Origin: Nitrospirota bacterium
GTDB lineage: Bacteria; Nitrospirota; Thermodesulfovibrionia; Thermodesulfovibrionales; JdFR-88
DNA length: 28,004 bases
Reading direction: 5' to 3'
NCBI GenBank assembly: GCA_021812785.1
Contig: JAKAMR010000024.1
Coordinates: 1 to 28,004, forward strand
This document shows, in pieces, positions 16,443 through 22,568 of this stretch. Numbering within the stretch: the first letter of the stretch is position 1; every line of letters begins with the position of its first letter. Under the pieces are notes generated by a model, which ran no database searches, had not been told where the DNA came from, and saw only the letters and a list, made by a program, of their open reading frames with translations. Made by a program: the position numbers and the translations under genes.

Positions 16443-16820
16443 TTAGGCGGTCTCCTTTTTGACTTCCCGGATTATCGAGCCGGGGAATAGTTGTTTGACC
16501 TCGTGGACGCGCCGGAGGATAGTAGGACCGGCCTTTTTCTCATAGAGCCTGTGTACTTCGTCCACGGTATAGACAGCGCTGCTTATGCCCTCTGAGGCTT
16601 GCAGGGCTTCCCGGTCCGCCTCGTCCTGGACAACCCAAAGGCAGGCGTCAAGGATACGGGAATAGACCTTTATGGCTGTCCTCTGGATGGGTTCAACCTT
16701 GCTCTCATTCAAAAGCCTGATGGCAGCCTCTTTCGGGAGAGAGACGATCTGTCCGGGTTTAATTTCCATTTCCCCGGTATCTGTCCGAGCCTTGAAACTG
16801 TCCAGCACAAGGCACCTCAT
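16443..16820 (-). CDS. Unknown island protein downstream of primase (125 aa)
   Basis: Not assigned to a family with confidence. The N-terminal stretch EIKPGQIVSLPKEAAIRLLNESKVEPI resembles short SH3-like segments in small proteins of integrative elements. The rest is helical (AIKVYSRILDACLWVVQDEADREAL, then VHRLYEKKAG and ILRRVHEVKQLFPG). Its ATG overlaps the TGA of the primase gene by 4 bases. The DNA of its first codons also contains the TGTCC motifs described under the primase. A replication accessory role is inferred only from position. Confidence 0.7.
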   Translation of the reverse strand: MRCLVLDSFKARTDTGEMEIKPGQIVSLPKEAAIRLLNESKVEPIQRTAIKVYSRILDACLWVVQDEADREALQASEGISSAVYTVDEVHRLYEKKAGPTILRRVHEVKQLFPGSIIREVKKETA

Positions 16821-18784
16821 TCAATCACCTCATGGACAGTTATTTCCTCATCTGTCCGAACTGTCCCGGAAGGGTTCGGACAATTGGACAATTGGCTACT
16901 ATCAAGAGTTTGTGGGCTATCGGGCGGCCCGTCTGTCTTTTTCGTTTCGGACAGGTTTTTTTCTATTGTCCTATTGTCCGGAGTATCTATATAGGACAGT
17001 TGGACAGCTTGATAGAAATGAGCCCGGCCCTCTTTTTCTACCGTCCAATATTTGTCCTCTCCCTTGCGCATGAGCTTGAGGAAAAGCCCCTTGCTCTTTA
17101 TGTCCAGTTCTTTTTTGGCAAGCTCAAAAGCCTGAGACTGGTTCAACCTGCCCTTGCCGGATAAGAACTCATGAATGGCCTCGATGTCGTTAATATCGGG
17201 GTCTTTGGCTACCGTAAAGCCCCTCTCCGGGTCGAAGGTTAGAAAAATATGGAAAGGCTCATACCGGGTCTTGTCTTTCGTTCCAAGCCGGTAATTGCAA
17301 TCCGGGTCGTCCTCATCCTCTATGATCTCATCGGGATTTGTTTTCTTTACCCGGTGAAGGCTTAGAACATGATCGGCAAGATCGAGAATCGCAGTTGAGC
17401 CTTTATAAGTCCGATCATTGCCTTTTGGGGTATGGTGAAGCAAAAGGATTGTATAACCCTTGTCCCTTAAGTCTTTCAGCCGTCCCATTATAAAAGCCAT
17501 GTGCTGAGAGTCGTTTTCATCCTGGCCCTGGGCGGCCCGGAGAGTATCGAATATAAGTAGCCCTCCGGCGGGTAGGGACGCGTATGCCGTCCACTCTTTA
17601 CTATCCAGTTTTGGCGGCTTCATGGTCTCATTTGAGTTATGCCAGAAAAGAACATCTTCACAGCCCGCCTTTTTTACTCTTTCCACAAGGACGGGCAGCG
17701 AGTTTTCAAAATCCATGAAGATAACGGGCATTTGATTGGTCTGAATCTCCGCGAAAGGTAATCCCTTGGAAATTGCATTGCCCATAATCAGGGCAAGCCA
17801 GGTCTTTCCTATGCCGCCCCGTCCATGTAACAGGGTTATGGACTGGCGCGGCAGAAGTTTATTAATTGCCCATTCAACCCGGCATTCAAGGGCCTGTAGG
17901 TCTGAGCCTTTTTTGAGGAAGGAAATCGGCTCTGGTATTGAATTGTCCAACTGTCCAATTTGTCTTATATATATAGCTGGACAATTGGACAGATCGTATT
18001 CCGGGGCCTGATTGATTATATTTAGCAGGGCTTCTTTAGCACCGCCCTGGGCTATCCAGTCCGAAACGTCGCCCTTGTCCGGCAGGCCGGGGAGTTCAAT
18101 AAGTTTTTCTGATTCAGCTATCCCTGTAAGCCCTTGAGCTACTTGGTGCGCGTGTTTCCGGCCCGGCTCATCATTATCGGCAAGGATGATAACCCGTTTG
18201 CCCCTGAAATACTCATTGTATTCGGGCTTCCACTTCAATGCTCCCATCGGGTTACAGGTTGCGGTCAAGCCCCATGCTTTCAGGGCTAAAGCGTCTTTTT
18301 CTCCCTCAACTATATAAACGGTTTCGGCTCTGATAATAGTCGGCAGATTGAAAGGTACAAGCCGGACATCTTGAATGTTATATATCCAGCCGCCCTTGCC
18401 ATCGGGCCGCCGCTGCTGGAAGTCTTTTGGTTCAAAGCGGACAGTCTGAAACAGAAGGTTTCCGGCCGCGTCTGTATAGTCATAGGTGTCCTTGATTCTT
18501 TTTTTTGGGGTTGAAGCAATCCCCGCACGTTCCGCAAGGGCTTGTTTAGCTGTCGGGAAATCCACTTCATGCCGAGCCATAAAGAAATCAAAGATGCTGC
18601 CTTTCTTATCACAGCCGAAACAATGAAAGGCCCCTGTCTCAAGGTCCACTTTAAAGGAAGGGTCTTTTTCGTCATGGAAGGGGCAAAGGGCAAAAAAATC
18701 TTTTCCTTTTTTCTTAAGAGAAGATAACTCTTTTTCATAGAAGGCCCGAATATCGAGATGGTCAAGGATGGCTTGCTTATCCAT
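16817..18784 (-). CDS. CHC2-Toprim primase fused to RecA-like ATPase
   Basis: The probable replication protein of the element, about 655 aa. Order: a CHC2 zinc ribbon (ALCPFH then AFHCFGCDKKG, residues ~34-60); a Toprim domain with catalytic VEGEKDALA (~160) and ILADNDEPGR (~203-208); a linker (~265-295); and a RecA/RepA-like ATPase with Walker A HGRGGIGKT (~320-328), VIFMDFEN, LLIFDTLRAAQG and LLLHHTPKG. A variable polar tail follows from ~590. This primase-helicase layout is common in islands and satellites. ATG at 18784 is preferred for its AGGTGG site; it overlaps the upstream stop by 8 bases. The linker and tail DNA carries three TGTCC/GGACA arrays. Confidence 0.92.
   Translation of the reverse strand: MDKQAILDHLDIRAFYEKELSSLKKKGKDFFALCPFHDEKDPSFKVDLETGAFHCFGCDKKGSIFDFFMARHEVDFPTAKQALAERAGIASTPKKRIKDTYDYTDAAGNLLFQTVRFEPKDFQQRRPDGKGGWIYNIQDVRLVPFNLPTIIRAETVYIVEGEKDALALKAWGLTATCNPMGALKWKPEYNEYFRGKRVIILADNDEPGRKHAHQVAQGLTGIAESEKLIELPGLPDKGDVSDWIAQGGAKEALLNIINQAPEYDLSNCPAIYIRQIGQLDNSIPEPISFLKKGSDLQALECRVEWAINKLLPRQSITLLHGRGGIGKTWLALIMGNAISKGLPFAEIQTNQMPVIFMDFENSLPVLVERVKKAGCEDVLFWHNSNETMKPPKLDSKEWTAYASLPAGGLLIFDTLRAAQGQDENDSQHMAFIMGRLKDLRDKGYTILLLHHTPKGNDRTYKGSTAILDLADHVLSLHRVKKTNPDEIIEDEDDPDCNYRLGTKDKTRYEPFHIFLTFDPERGFTVAKDPDINDIEAIHEFLSGKGRLNQSQAFELAKKELDIKSKGLFLKLMRKGEDKYWTVEKEGRAHFYQAVQLSYIDTPDNRTIEKNLSETKKTDGPPDSPQTLDSSQLSNCPNPSGTVRTDEEITVHEVIE
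16853..16890. repeat. TGTCC/GGACA quadripartite array A
   Basis: TGTCC at 16853 and 16862, then GGACA at 16878 and 16886, giving two inverted pairs. The 9-base inverted repeat TGTCCGAAC/GTTCGGACA is perfect. More TGTCC or GGACA copies lie at 16750, 16782, 16799 and 16834. Confidence 0.65.
16967..17006. repeat. TGTCC/GGACA quadripartite array B
   Basis: TGTCC at 16967 and 16975 (8-base period), a 14-base spacer containing TATCTATATA, then GGACA at 16994 and 17002 (8-base period). Further copies lie nearby at 16949 and 17053. Confidence 0.7.
17944..17991. repeat. TGTCC/GGACA quadripartite array C
   Basis: TGTCC at 17944 and 17952 (8-base period), a 22-base AT-rich spacer with TATATATATA, then GGACA at 17979 and 17987 (8-base period). 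It has a 10-base perfect outer inverted repeat, CTGTCCAATT/AATTGGACAG, and falls in the linker between the Toprim and ATPase domains. Confidence 0.7.
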
Positions 18785-19022
18785 TCCGGCCACCTTTTAA
18801 AGCAAAAATACTCGACCTAAGTCCTTTCAGTGATTTTATAAAATCAAGCACTCCAACTTGTCTATTGCTGTACAATTCATCCAGCGCCTGATCTATGCCC
18901 TCGCCCTCAACCAAAAATTCGACTTGCCCATTAGAGGCGCGTTGAGGAATTATCCGAAAGGGTTTTTTTGAGGCTTCGAAGAATGCGACAATCGAAGGGT
19001 CCGAGAAGATTCTTTTTTTCAT
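18777..19022 (-). CDS. DUF5659-like small protein before primase
   Basis: An 81-aa protein resembling small DUF5659-type proteins often found beside primases in integrative elements. It is a compact alpha/beta unit: IFSDPSIVAFFEASKKPFRII, VEFLVEGEGIDQALDELYSN, LDFIKSLKGLRSSIF. The function is unknown. ATG at 19022 is chosen because AAGGA lies ~12 bases upstream and because a good minus-strand promoter (19150-19178) lies inside the longer reading frame that could otherwise extend to 19397. Its stop overlaps the primase start by 8 bases, making it the first gene of the replication operon. Confidence 0.65.
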   Translation of the reverse strand: MKKRIFSDPSIVAFFEASKKPFRIIPQRASNGQVEFLVEGEGIDQALDELYSNRQVGVLDFIKSLKGLRSSIFALKGGRNG

Positions 19023-19149
19023 CTTGGGCTTTATCCTTTCCAGGGCCGCCCAAGAAATAAAAAACCAAGGACGGCTATTCTGCCAGATCCTTGGCCTCAT
19101 TTTTTGCTCCCACTCATCGGGAAGCCGACTACAACTTAATCCTAAACAT

Positions 19150-19178
19150 AAAATAAATCGTTTGCGCAAAAAAGTCAA
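19150..19178 (-). promoter_or_regulatory. Promoter of the replication operon with operator-like repeats
   Basis: On the minus strand TTGACT (19173-19178), a 17-base spacer and TATTTT (19150-19155). Perfect 8-base inverted repeats CGTTTGCG (19159-19166, inside the spacer) and CGCAAACG (19206-19213, upstream of the -35) suggest repressor binding. The predicted leader is about 120 nt. Confidence 0.6.
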
Positions 19179-19307
19179 ACTCCCGGTAGCGCCATGACAA
19201 AAATTCGCAAACGCAAGTTCTTCCATGCCTGGAGCCCTTTTATGATCGAGACGGATTTCCTGCATAGTAATCCCTACTGAATAATAGCGGAGGGGGCAAC
19301 CGGCCAC

Positions 19308-19343
19308 GGTTTTCCATGGGGTTTTCCCGATGGTTTTCCACTG
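19308..19343. repeat. Three 12-bp tandem repeats with GGTTTTCC core
   Basis: GGTTTTCC occurs at 19308, 19320 and 19332, exactly 12 bases apart (units GGTTTTCCATGG, GGTTTTCCCGAT, GGTTTTCCACTG). An iteron-like array upstream of the primase operon. Confidence 0.75.
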
Positions 19344-19411
19344 GGCAGAGGTGGTCTGCCGCGGAAGATTCTTTTTGAAGGGTTTTGGTAGAGACAATAA
19401 CGGAGTTTGTT

Positions 19412-19462
19412 TCTTTGTGAAAATGTCCGATTCGATAACTTTGTTATCTTTGTGAATTTGTC
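19412..19462. repeat. Direct repeats around a GATAAC palindrome
   Basis: Two 16-base repeats with 14 matches (TCTTTGTGAAAATGTC at 19412 and TCTTTGTGAATTTGTC at 19447) lie 35 bases apart. The palindrome GATAAC-TTT-GTTATC (19434-19448) lies between them and overlaps the second by two bases. Confidence 0.6.
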
Positions 19463-19634
19463 AGATTTCAGGGCGCGACGGCGATACGGGCCATAAAAAG
19501 CGACCGCCAAGGAAAGGTATCACAGATGTTAGGCAGGCGGGGAGGGTCAGGCGGCCGACCGGCAGGGAGGCCGCCGCATTGAGAGGAAGGAAAATGATCA
19601 CTTCCGGGCTAAATCCCACAACTTCCAAAGCCTT

Positions 19635-19666
19635 AACAAACGAACAGAACGAACAAACGGAACAAG
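19635..19666. repeat. Short AACAAACGG tandem repeat
   Basis: About 3.5 copies of an 8-9 base unit: AACAAACG, AACAGAACG, AACAAACGG, AACAAG. It is purine-rich on the plus strand and lies at the far end of the non-coding region. Confidence 0.55.
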
Positions 19667-19752
19667 CCCTCCCGGGCAACAAACGGCGTTTTCCATAAAA
19701 CGAGCAAACTTAAGATTCTGCACTGACAATCTGAGAAGGCCAGCAATGAGTT

Positions 19753-20208
19753 TCATTCCTCTTCGACATAACCAATTTTCCTAGCAAAAGATAATTCGAT
19801 TATGCCGACCTTGCCAGGAATGATGATTAAACCAGCAAGAAACGGCCAGAGCAAAGACAAGAGCGCTGGAAACCACTGCTTATGGACAACGAGATAAATA
19901 AAACTGCCAATACATGCCGGCCATTTTAGTCTTGCGACAAAAATACTGGCATTATTGGCGAGAAACACATTAACAAAAGAATACCGCACGAATGTCCATA
20001 AAAAGCCAACAAGATATAATCCGATCAAAACTTTCAGAACGGGGAAAAAAATAAATAAAACTGGAACTATGGGTTGTGTAACAAAGAACGGAAAGCCGCA
20101 CCATTCAACGGCTCGCAGCCATAGCCATTTTTGCATAACATCTTCTGAGGGGGTCAGACAATTTTTTAATCCTAGTCGGTAGGCAGGAACAAATCCTTTC
20201 TTTTTCAT
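19753..20208 (-). CDS. Integral membrane protein of unknown function (151 aa)
   Basis: Three or four hydrophobic segments: FPFFVTQPIVPVLFIFFPVL running into KVLIGLYLVGFLWTFV (residues ~38-73), GSFIYLVV (~100-107), and ALLSLLWPFLAGLIIIPG (~113-131). The N-terminus (MKKKGFVPAYRLGLKNC) is basic, favouring a cytoplasmic N-terminus. No family recognised. The ATG at 20208 has a GAAGGC site. It follows a lipoprotein gene by 53 bp on the same strand, an order repeated at 23554-22569, so the two may act together at the envelope. Confidence 0.75.
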   Translation of the reverse strand: MKKKGFVPAYRLGLKNCLTPSEDVMQKWLWLRAVEWCGFPFFVTQPIVPVLFIFFPVLKVLIGLYLVGFLWTFVRYSFVNVFLANNASIFVARLKWPACIGSFIYLVVHKQWFPALLSLLWPFLAGLIIIPGKVGIIELSFARKIGYVEEE

Positions 20209-20261
20209 TGCCTTCTTTTACAATCCTCTTCCCGCGCCGTTTTTGGGCTAGTTTTTACTTC

Positions 20262-20552
20262 TTAGCGGCCGCCATCCTTCACCGGCTTGAAATCACTATT
20301 CATGTTGGCTGCGGAACCTGCTATCCATCCCAACTCCGCACATCCTTCGGTGGTGCCTTTAGGAGAATTCCAAAAAGCACTGGGGGCAAACTCAACGCAT
20401 GTCTTACCGGTCGCAGTATCGAATAGCCATGTATTGTCACCCTCTCGCCACAATTTATAGCGCCCTATGGCCTTGTTTTCTGTTTTATGACATGCAGATA
20501 ATACGAACGGGGCCAGTATCAAGGCAAGCATAAGAATCCATTTCTTTTTCAT
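20262..20552 (-). CDS. Small lipoprotein, 96 aa
   Basis: Begins MKKKWILMLALILAPFVLSAC: a basic start, a hydrophobic core and an LSAC lipobox with the modified cysteine near residue 21, so it is exported and lipidated. The mature part (~75 aa) carries IGRYKLWREGDNTWLFDTATGKTC, a short motif seen in many small envelope proteins (RYxL...vwlfDTxTG). The start at 20552 is set by the signal sequence and an upstream GAGGGTACGGGA; a longer frame upstream would hide the signal peptide. It precedes the membrane protein gene at 20208. Confidence 0.8.
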   Translation of the reverse strand: MKKKWILMLALILAPFVLSACHKTENKAIGRYKLWREGDNTWLFDTATGKTCVEFAPSAFWNSPKGTTEGCAELGWIAGSAANMNSDFKPVKDGGR

Positions 20553-20643
20553 TCCCGTACCCTCATTTCTGCATGCAAAGGGTGCAATCGCATTAAGATT
20601 GTTTGATTTATTAAATTGCTGGTCCTGCTTTCGGAGCCATCTT

Positions 20644-21102
20644 CTATCGCACGTTGTTTGACGCGCTGCTTCCACCCCCAGTGGGCTGTCTTATTAAGTT
20701 GCCGGTTCCGCTTTCGGTGCCGCCACAATTTGAGCTGCCCTTGTAACTGAAACTCATGGTATTGGGAGTGACCTGATCGTCAATGATGCCGGTACCCGCG
20801 CCCGTTTCTGAACAATTGCCCGCCGTTACGGATAGATTCACATATGTTGTATCGCCGCTGACCGTGCCGGTTATCTGCCCGTCAGCCCCTGTAGATGCGG
20901 CATATGTCCCTGTGATGCTGTTGCCCTGCTGCATAAGATTAAGCGTTACGGTCTGAGCACCATATACGGTTGAAGTGTATTGGCCGCTCCAGGTGCCGGT
21001 TGCGTTTACTAAGGCGGATGCAGGCGCATTGTTGCTATTTCCCCCGCCGCCCCCACAAGCCGTAAGAAATAAAAGCAAGCCAGCTAAAAACCATTTCTTC
21101 AT
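20644..21102 (-). CDS. Gly/Thr-rich beta-type lipoprotein, 152 aa
   Basis: MKKWFLAGLLLFLTACGGGGG gives a signal peptide and an LTAC lipobox, with a glycine-rich linker. The mature part alternates T/S/V/G residues (TGTWSGQYTS, QTVTLNLMQQGNSITGTY, GQITGTVSG), typical of small lipocalin-like beta-barrel lipoproteins. Two cysteines, in GNCSE and SNCGG, may form a disulfide. The ATG at 21102 is chosen over an upstream GTG because AGGGAGG lies 6 bases before it. It is led by the shared extended -10 module at 21146-21174. Function unknown; surface or periplasmic-facing. Confidence 0.8.
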   Translation of the reverse strand: MKKWFLAGLLLFLTACGGGGGNSNNAPASALVNATGTWSGQYTSTVYGAQTVTLNLMQQGNSITGTYAASTGADGQITGTVSGDTTYVNLSVTAGNCSETGAGTGIIDDQVTPNTMSFSYKGSSNCGGTESGTGNLIRQPTGGGSSASNNVR

Positions 21103-21145
21103 TTTCACCCTCCCTTTTCATTATCTTTCCCCCCGAATCGTATTC

Positions 21146-21176
21146 ATAATAGCATACAAAAACGCATGAGTTGCCC
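21146..21176 (-). promoter_or_regulatory. Extended -10 promoter module, copy 1
   Basis: On the minus strand GCAACT, 17 bases, then TATTAT preceded by TGC, i.e. TGCTATTAT. The predicted start is about 37 bases before the lipoprotein ATG. It includes a GAGTTGCCC segment (plus strand, 21168-21176) shared with other cargo intergenic regions. Confidence 0.5.
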
Positions 21177-21271
21177 TGCCTGGCCTCTTCCAGTCATTGC
21201 CCGTATTTCCTTGAAGTTGGCGAGGCCGGGCTTATTTTACATAGAGGAATGACTATATTTCAAGGAATTAT

Positions 21272-21287
21272 ATAGACGATAGTCTAT
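21272..21287. promoter_or_regulatory. Operator-like palindrome before XRE regulator
   Basis: ATAGAC-GATA-GTCTAT, perfect 6-base arms, 36 bases before the ATG at 21323. Its position in the promoter region suggests autoregulation by the downstream XRE protein. Confidence 0.45.
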
Positions 21288-21322
21288 TAATTTCCCCGCC
21301 CTGCTTTCCTTATTCTATCCTC

Positions 21323-21682
21323 ATGAAAACAAACGATTTTTTATTGTTAATCGGGGAAAGATTAAGGCGTATGCGGAAAGCCGGAAAGATTTCTCAGGAG
21401 AAGCTTGCCGAATTAGCGGGACTCCATCCCACTTTCATTTCGGACATCGAGCGCGGGAAAAGCAATGCCGGGATTCTCACCTATTACCAGGTGGCTAAGG
21501 CATTGAACGTGCCCCTATCCGAGCTTGTAAAGGTGCCTACCGGGAAAATTGACAAGAAAACGGAAGCTCAGATAGCTGAAATGGCAATGCTTGTCCGCAA
21601 GCTGCCAAAAGCAAAACAGGTCATCTTCTTTTCCGTCCTCAAGGGCTTGCTAACCGGCCTGGAAAGCATCGAGGGCAAATAG
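21323..21682 (+). CDS. XRE-family transcriptional regulator (119 aa)
   Basis: N-terminal cI/Cro helix-turn-helix (residues ~8-65): IGERLRRMRKAGKISQEKLAELAGLHPTFISDIERGKSN, then ILTYYQVAKALNVPLSEL. A helical C-terminus (KTEAQIAEMAMLVRKLPKAKQVIFF) probably dimerises. It is the only clearly rightward gene of the cargo half besides the HicB-like gene. No good Shine-Dalgarno precedes ATG 21323 and the leader is short. The palindrome at 21272-21287 is a likely binding site. It could repress the element's lifestyle genes or only the neighbouring cargo. Confidence 0.9.
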   Translation: MKTNDFLLLIGERLRRMRKAGKISQEKLAELAGLHPTFISDIERGKSNAGILTYYQVAKALNVPLSELVKVPTGKIDKKTEAQIAEMAMLVRKLPKAKQVIFFSVLKGLLTGLESIEGK

Positions 21683-21703
21683 GGACTGAGTTGCCCCAGG
21701 CCC
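21682..21703. terminator. Hairpin at the XRE stop codon with conserved GAGTTGCCCC
   Basis: GGGACTG and CAGGCCC arms (one mismatch) around AGTTGCCC, starting at the last base of the XRE stop codon. It lies between convergent genes. It lacks a good T-run, so terminator strength is doubtful, but it clearly belongs to the same sequence family as 21966-21993. Confidence 0.45.
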
Positions 21704-21724
21704 CGGCATTCGATGTAACCGTGG

Positions 21725-21919
21725 CTAAGGCTCTTGCTTCTGAGACTTTGCCGTCTTGATAGAGCGCGTGGAGATCATCGGAGGCATGGTTTCCCATATC
21801 GAAACCGGCCCTTCCTTTAGCGCGGCTGAGTAAGCCTCGTCTCTCTGCTTCTGCTCTGGAGACCGTTGGCGTTCTACCTCTTCCACCGCCTTTCTTACTT
21901 CCTCTGAAATCTTGTGCAT
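21725..21919 (-). CDS. Small charged protein, 64 aa
   Basis: Not recognised. A soluble, highly charged protein with a long helix at the start (ISEEVRKAVEEVERQRSPEQKQRDEAY) and a Lys-rich C-terminus. The ATG at 21919 is strongly supported by AAGGAGAGG 5 bases upstream and by a shared extended -10 promoter at 21956-21984. A longer frame reaching 22189 in the same phase would cross that promoter and the terminator at 21966 and is rejected. Size and charge would suit a regulator or antitoxin-like protein, but there is no family evidence. Confidence 0.65.
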   Translation of the reverse strand: MHKISEEVRKAVEEVERQRSPEQKQRDEAYSAALKEGPVSIWETMPPMISTRSIKTAKSQKQEP

Positions 21920-21955
21920 AGTCCCTCTCCTTTGATTTTCCTGAATGTTGACCTC

Positions 21956-21984
21956 ATGATAGCATAAAAAAGGGCCTGAGTTGC
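21956..21984 (-). promoter_or_regulatory. Extended -10 promoter module, copy 2
   Basis: Minus-strand GCAACT, a 17-base spacer, then TATCAT preceded by TGC, i.e. TGCTATCAT. The layout is identical to 21146-21174. The -35-like box lies inside the terminator hairpin. Predicted start is ~30 bases before the 64-aa gene. Confidence 0.5.
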
Positions 21985-21993
21985 CCCAGGCCC
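21966..21993 (-). terminator. Intrinsic terminator (leftward) fused to promoter
   Basis: Perfect 7-base arms GGGCCTG/CAGGCCC with an 8-base loop. On the minus strand it is followed by a run of six T. It would stop leftward transcripts from 22500 and beyond, immediately before a new promoter starts the next gene. Confidence 0.75.
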
Positions 21994-22058
21994 GGTACTT
22001 TTCTCTGTATAGTTTTTGTATAGCGCCCGGAATTTGATATTTCCGGTTTGGTATGCCA

Positions 22059-22499
22059 TCATGTAATCGAATGAGCCTGACATATCCCATAGTCCTTGTC
22101 CAGGAAGACAGCAAGTGGTGGGCATATATCCCTGACTTGCCAGGCGTGTATGGTTCGGGCGGCAGTGAGGCCGAAGCCAAAAAAGACATTATCCAGGCCC
22201 TTGAGCTTTATATTGAAGACATCGTGGAGGAAGGCAAACCCATACCCACGTCGCACATCAAAAAGCTCGGAACGGACCAAATCCACAAAAATACGGGGAC
22301 GCTTCCCGGATTTCTCGCCTTCTAGACAACCAATTGAAATAATATGAGAAATGTCCCTCATTGTTATTCTTAATTCCTGAAAATGTTCAGTATTCTTAGC
22401 AGCTTTAAAAATAACCTCCATCTTTTTTTTATTAATTGCCTGCCAAAGATTTTTAGCGGCCAAATCAAAATCGAAGATTGTTTCTTTTTTCTTTCCCAT
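22059..22499 (-). CDS. Doubtful leftward frame antisense to HicB-like gene
   Basis: A 146-codon frame starting at ATG 22499 (MGKKKETIFDFDLAAKN). The first ~58 codons, outside the HicB-like gene, read as a plausible charged helical protein (KNLWQAINKKKMEVIFKAAKN). The remainder is exactly antisense to HicB and is probably not selected as protein. No ribosome-binding site stands close to the start. It could be a truncated gene whose 3' end was replaced, or noncoding. Listed for completeness. Confidence 0.25.
   Translation of the reverse strand: MGKKKETIFDFDLAAKNLWQAINKKKMEVIFKAAKNTEHFQELRITMRDISHIISIGCLEGEKSGKRPRIFVDLVRSELFDVRRGYGFAFLHDVFNIKLKGLDNVFFGFGLTAARTIHAWQVRDICPPLAVFLDKDYGICQAHSIT
22071..22325 (+). 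CDS. HicB-like antitoxin-family protein, apparently orphan
   Basis: An 84-aa protein with the degenerate RNase H-like HicB fold: YPIVLVQEDSKWWAYIPDLP followed by GVYGSGGSEAEAKKDIIQALELYIEDIVEEGKPIP, the standard pattern of family sheets and helix. HicB normally neutralises the mRNA interferase HicA, but no HicA-like gene is seen on either side. It has no C-terminal DNA-binding domain, only a ~20-residue tail. The ATG at 22071 fits the family start. It lies antisense to the 3' two thirds of a weak leftward frame (22059-22499). It may be an orphan or a remnant of a toxin-antitoxin locus. Confidence 0.8.
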   Translation: MSLTYPIVLVQEDSKWWAYIPDLPGVYGSGGSEAEAKKDIIQALELYIEDIVEEGKPIPTSHIKKLGTDQIHKNTGTLPGFLAF

Positions 22500-22568
22500 G
22501 CCGTTTCTTTGGCTCTCCCTACTTCTCAGGTGCAGACGGTTAGGAGTTACCGGCCCGCAAAACCTAGT

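Larger units (their letters stand above)
19023..19752. other. Repeat-rich non-coding control/candidate origin region
   Basis: About 730 bp between the replication operon and the first cargo gene with no convincing gene. It contains a promoter flanked by 8-base inverted repeats, three 12-base tandem repeats, a palindrome between two 16-base direct repeats, and a 9-base-period A/C-rich repeat. Short frames here are encoded largely by the repeats. This composition fits a replication origin plus regulatory region. Confidence 0.6.

Noticed and set aside
19023..19397. N-terminal extension of the DUF5659-like gene to 19397
   Set aside because: The extension contains a good promoter and operator-like repeats and shows no domain; ATG 19022 has a ribosome-binding site and fits the family size.
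16750..19666. CRISPR array
   Set aside because: Repeats are 5-16 bases with short irregular spacing, partly within coding sequence; there are no cas genes and no 23-40 base repeats.
19274..19682. Short minus-strand frames of 73-78 codons in the control region
   Set aside because: Their peptides (GKPSGKPHGKP, CSVCSFCSF) are just the translated short DNA repeats; no ribosome-binding sites.
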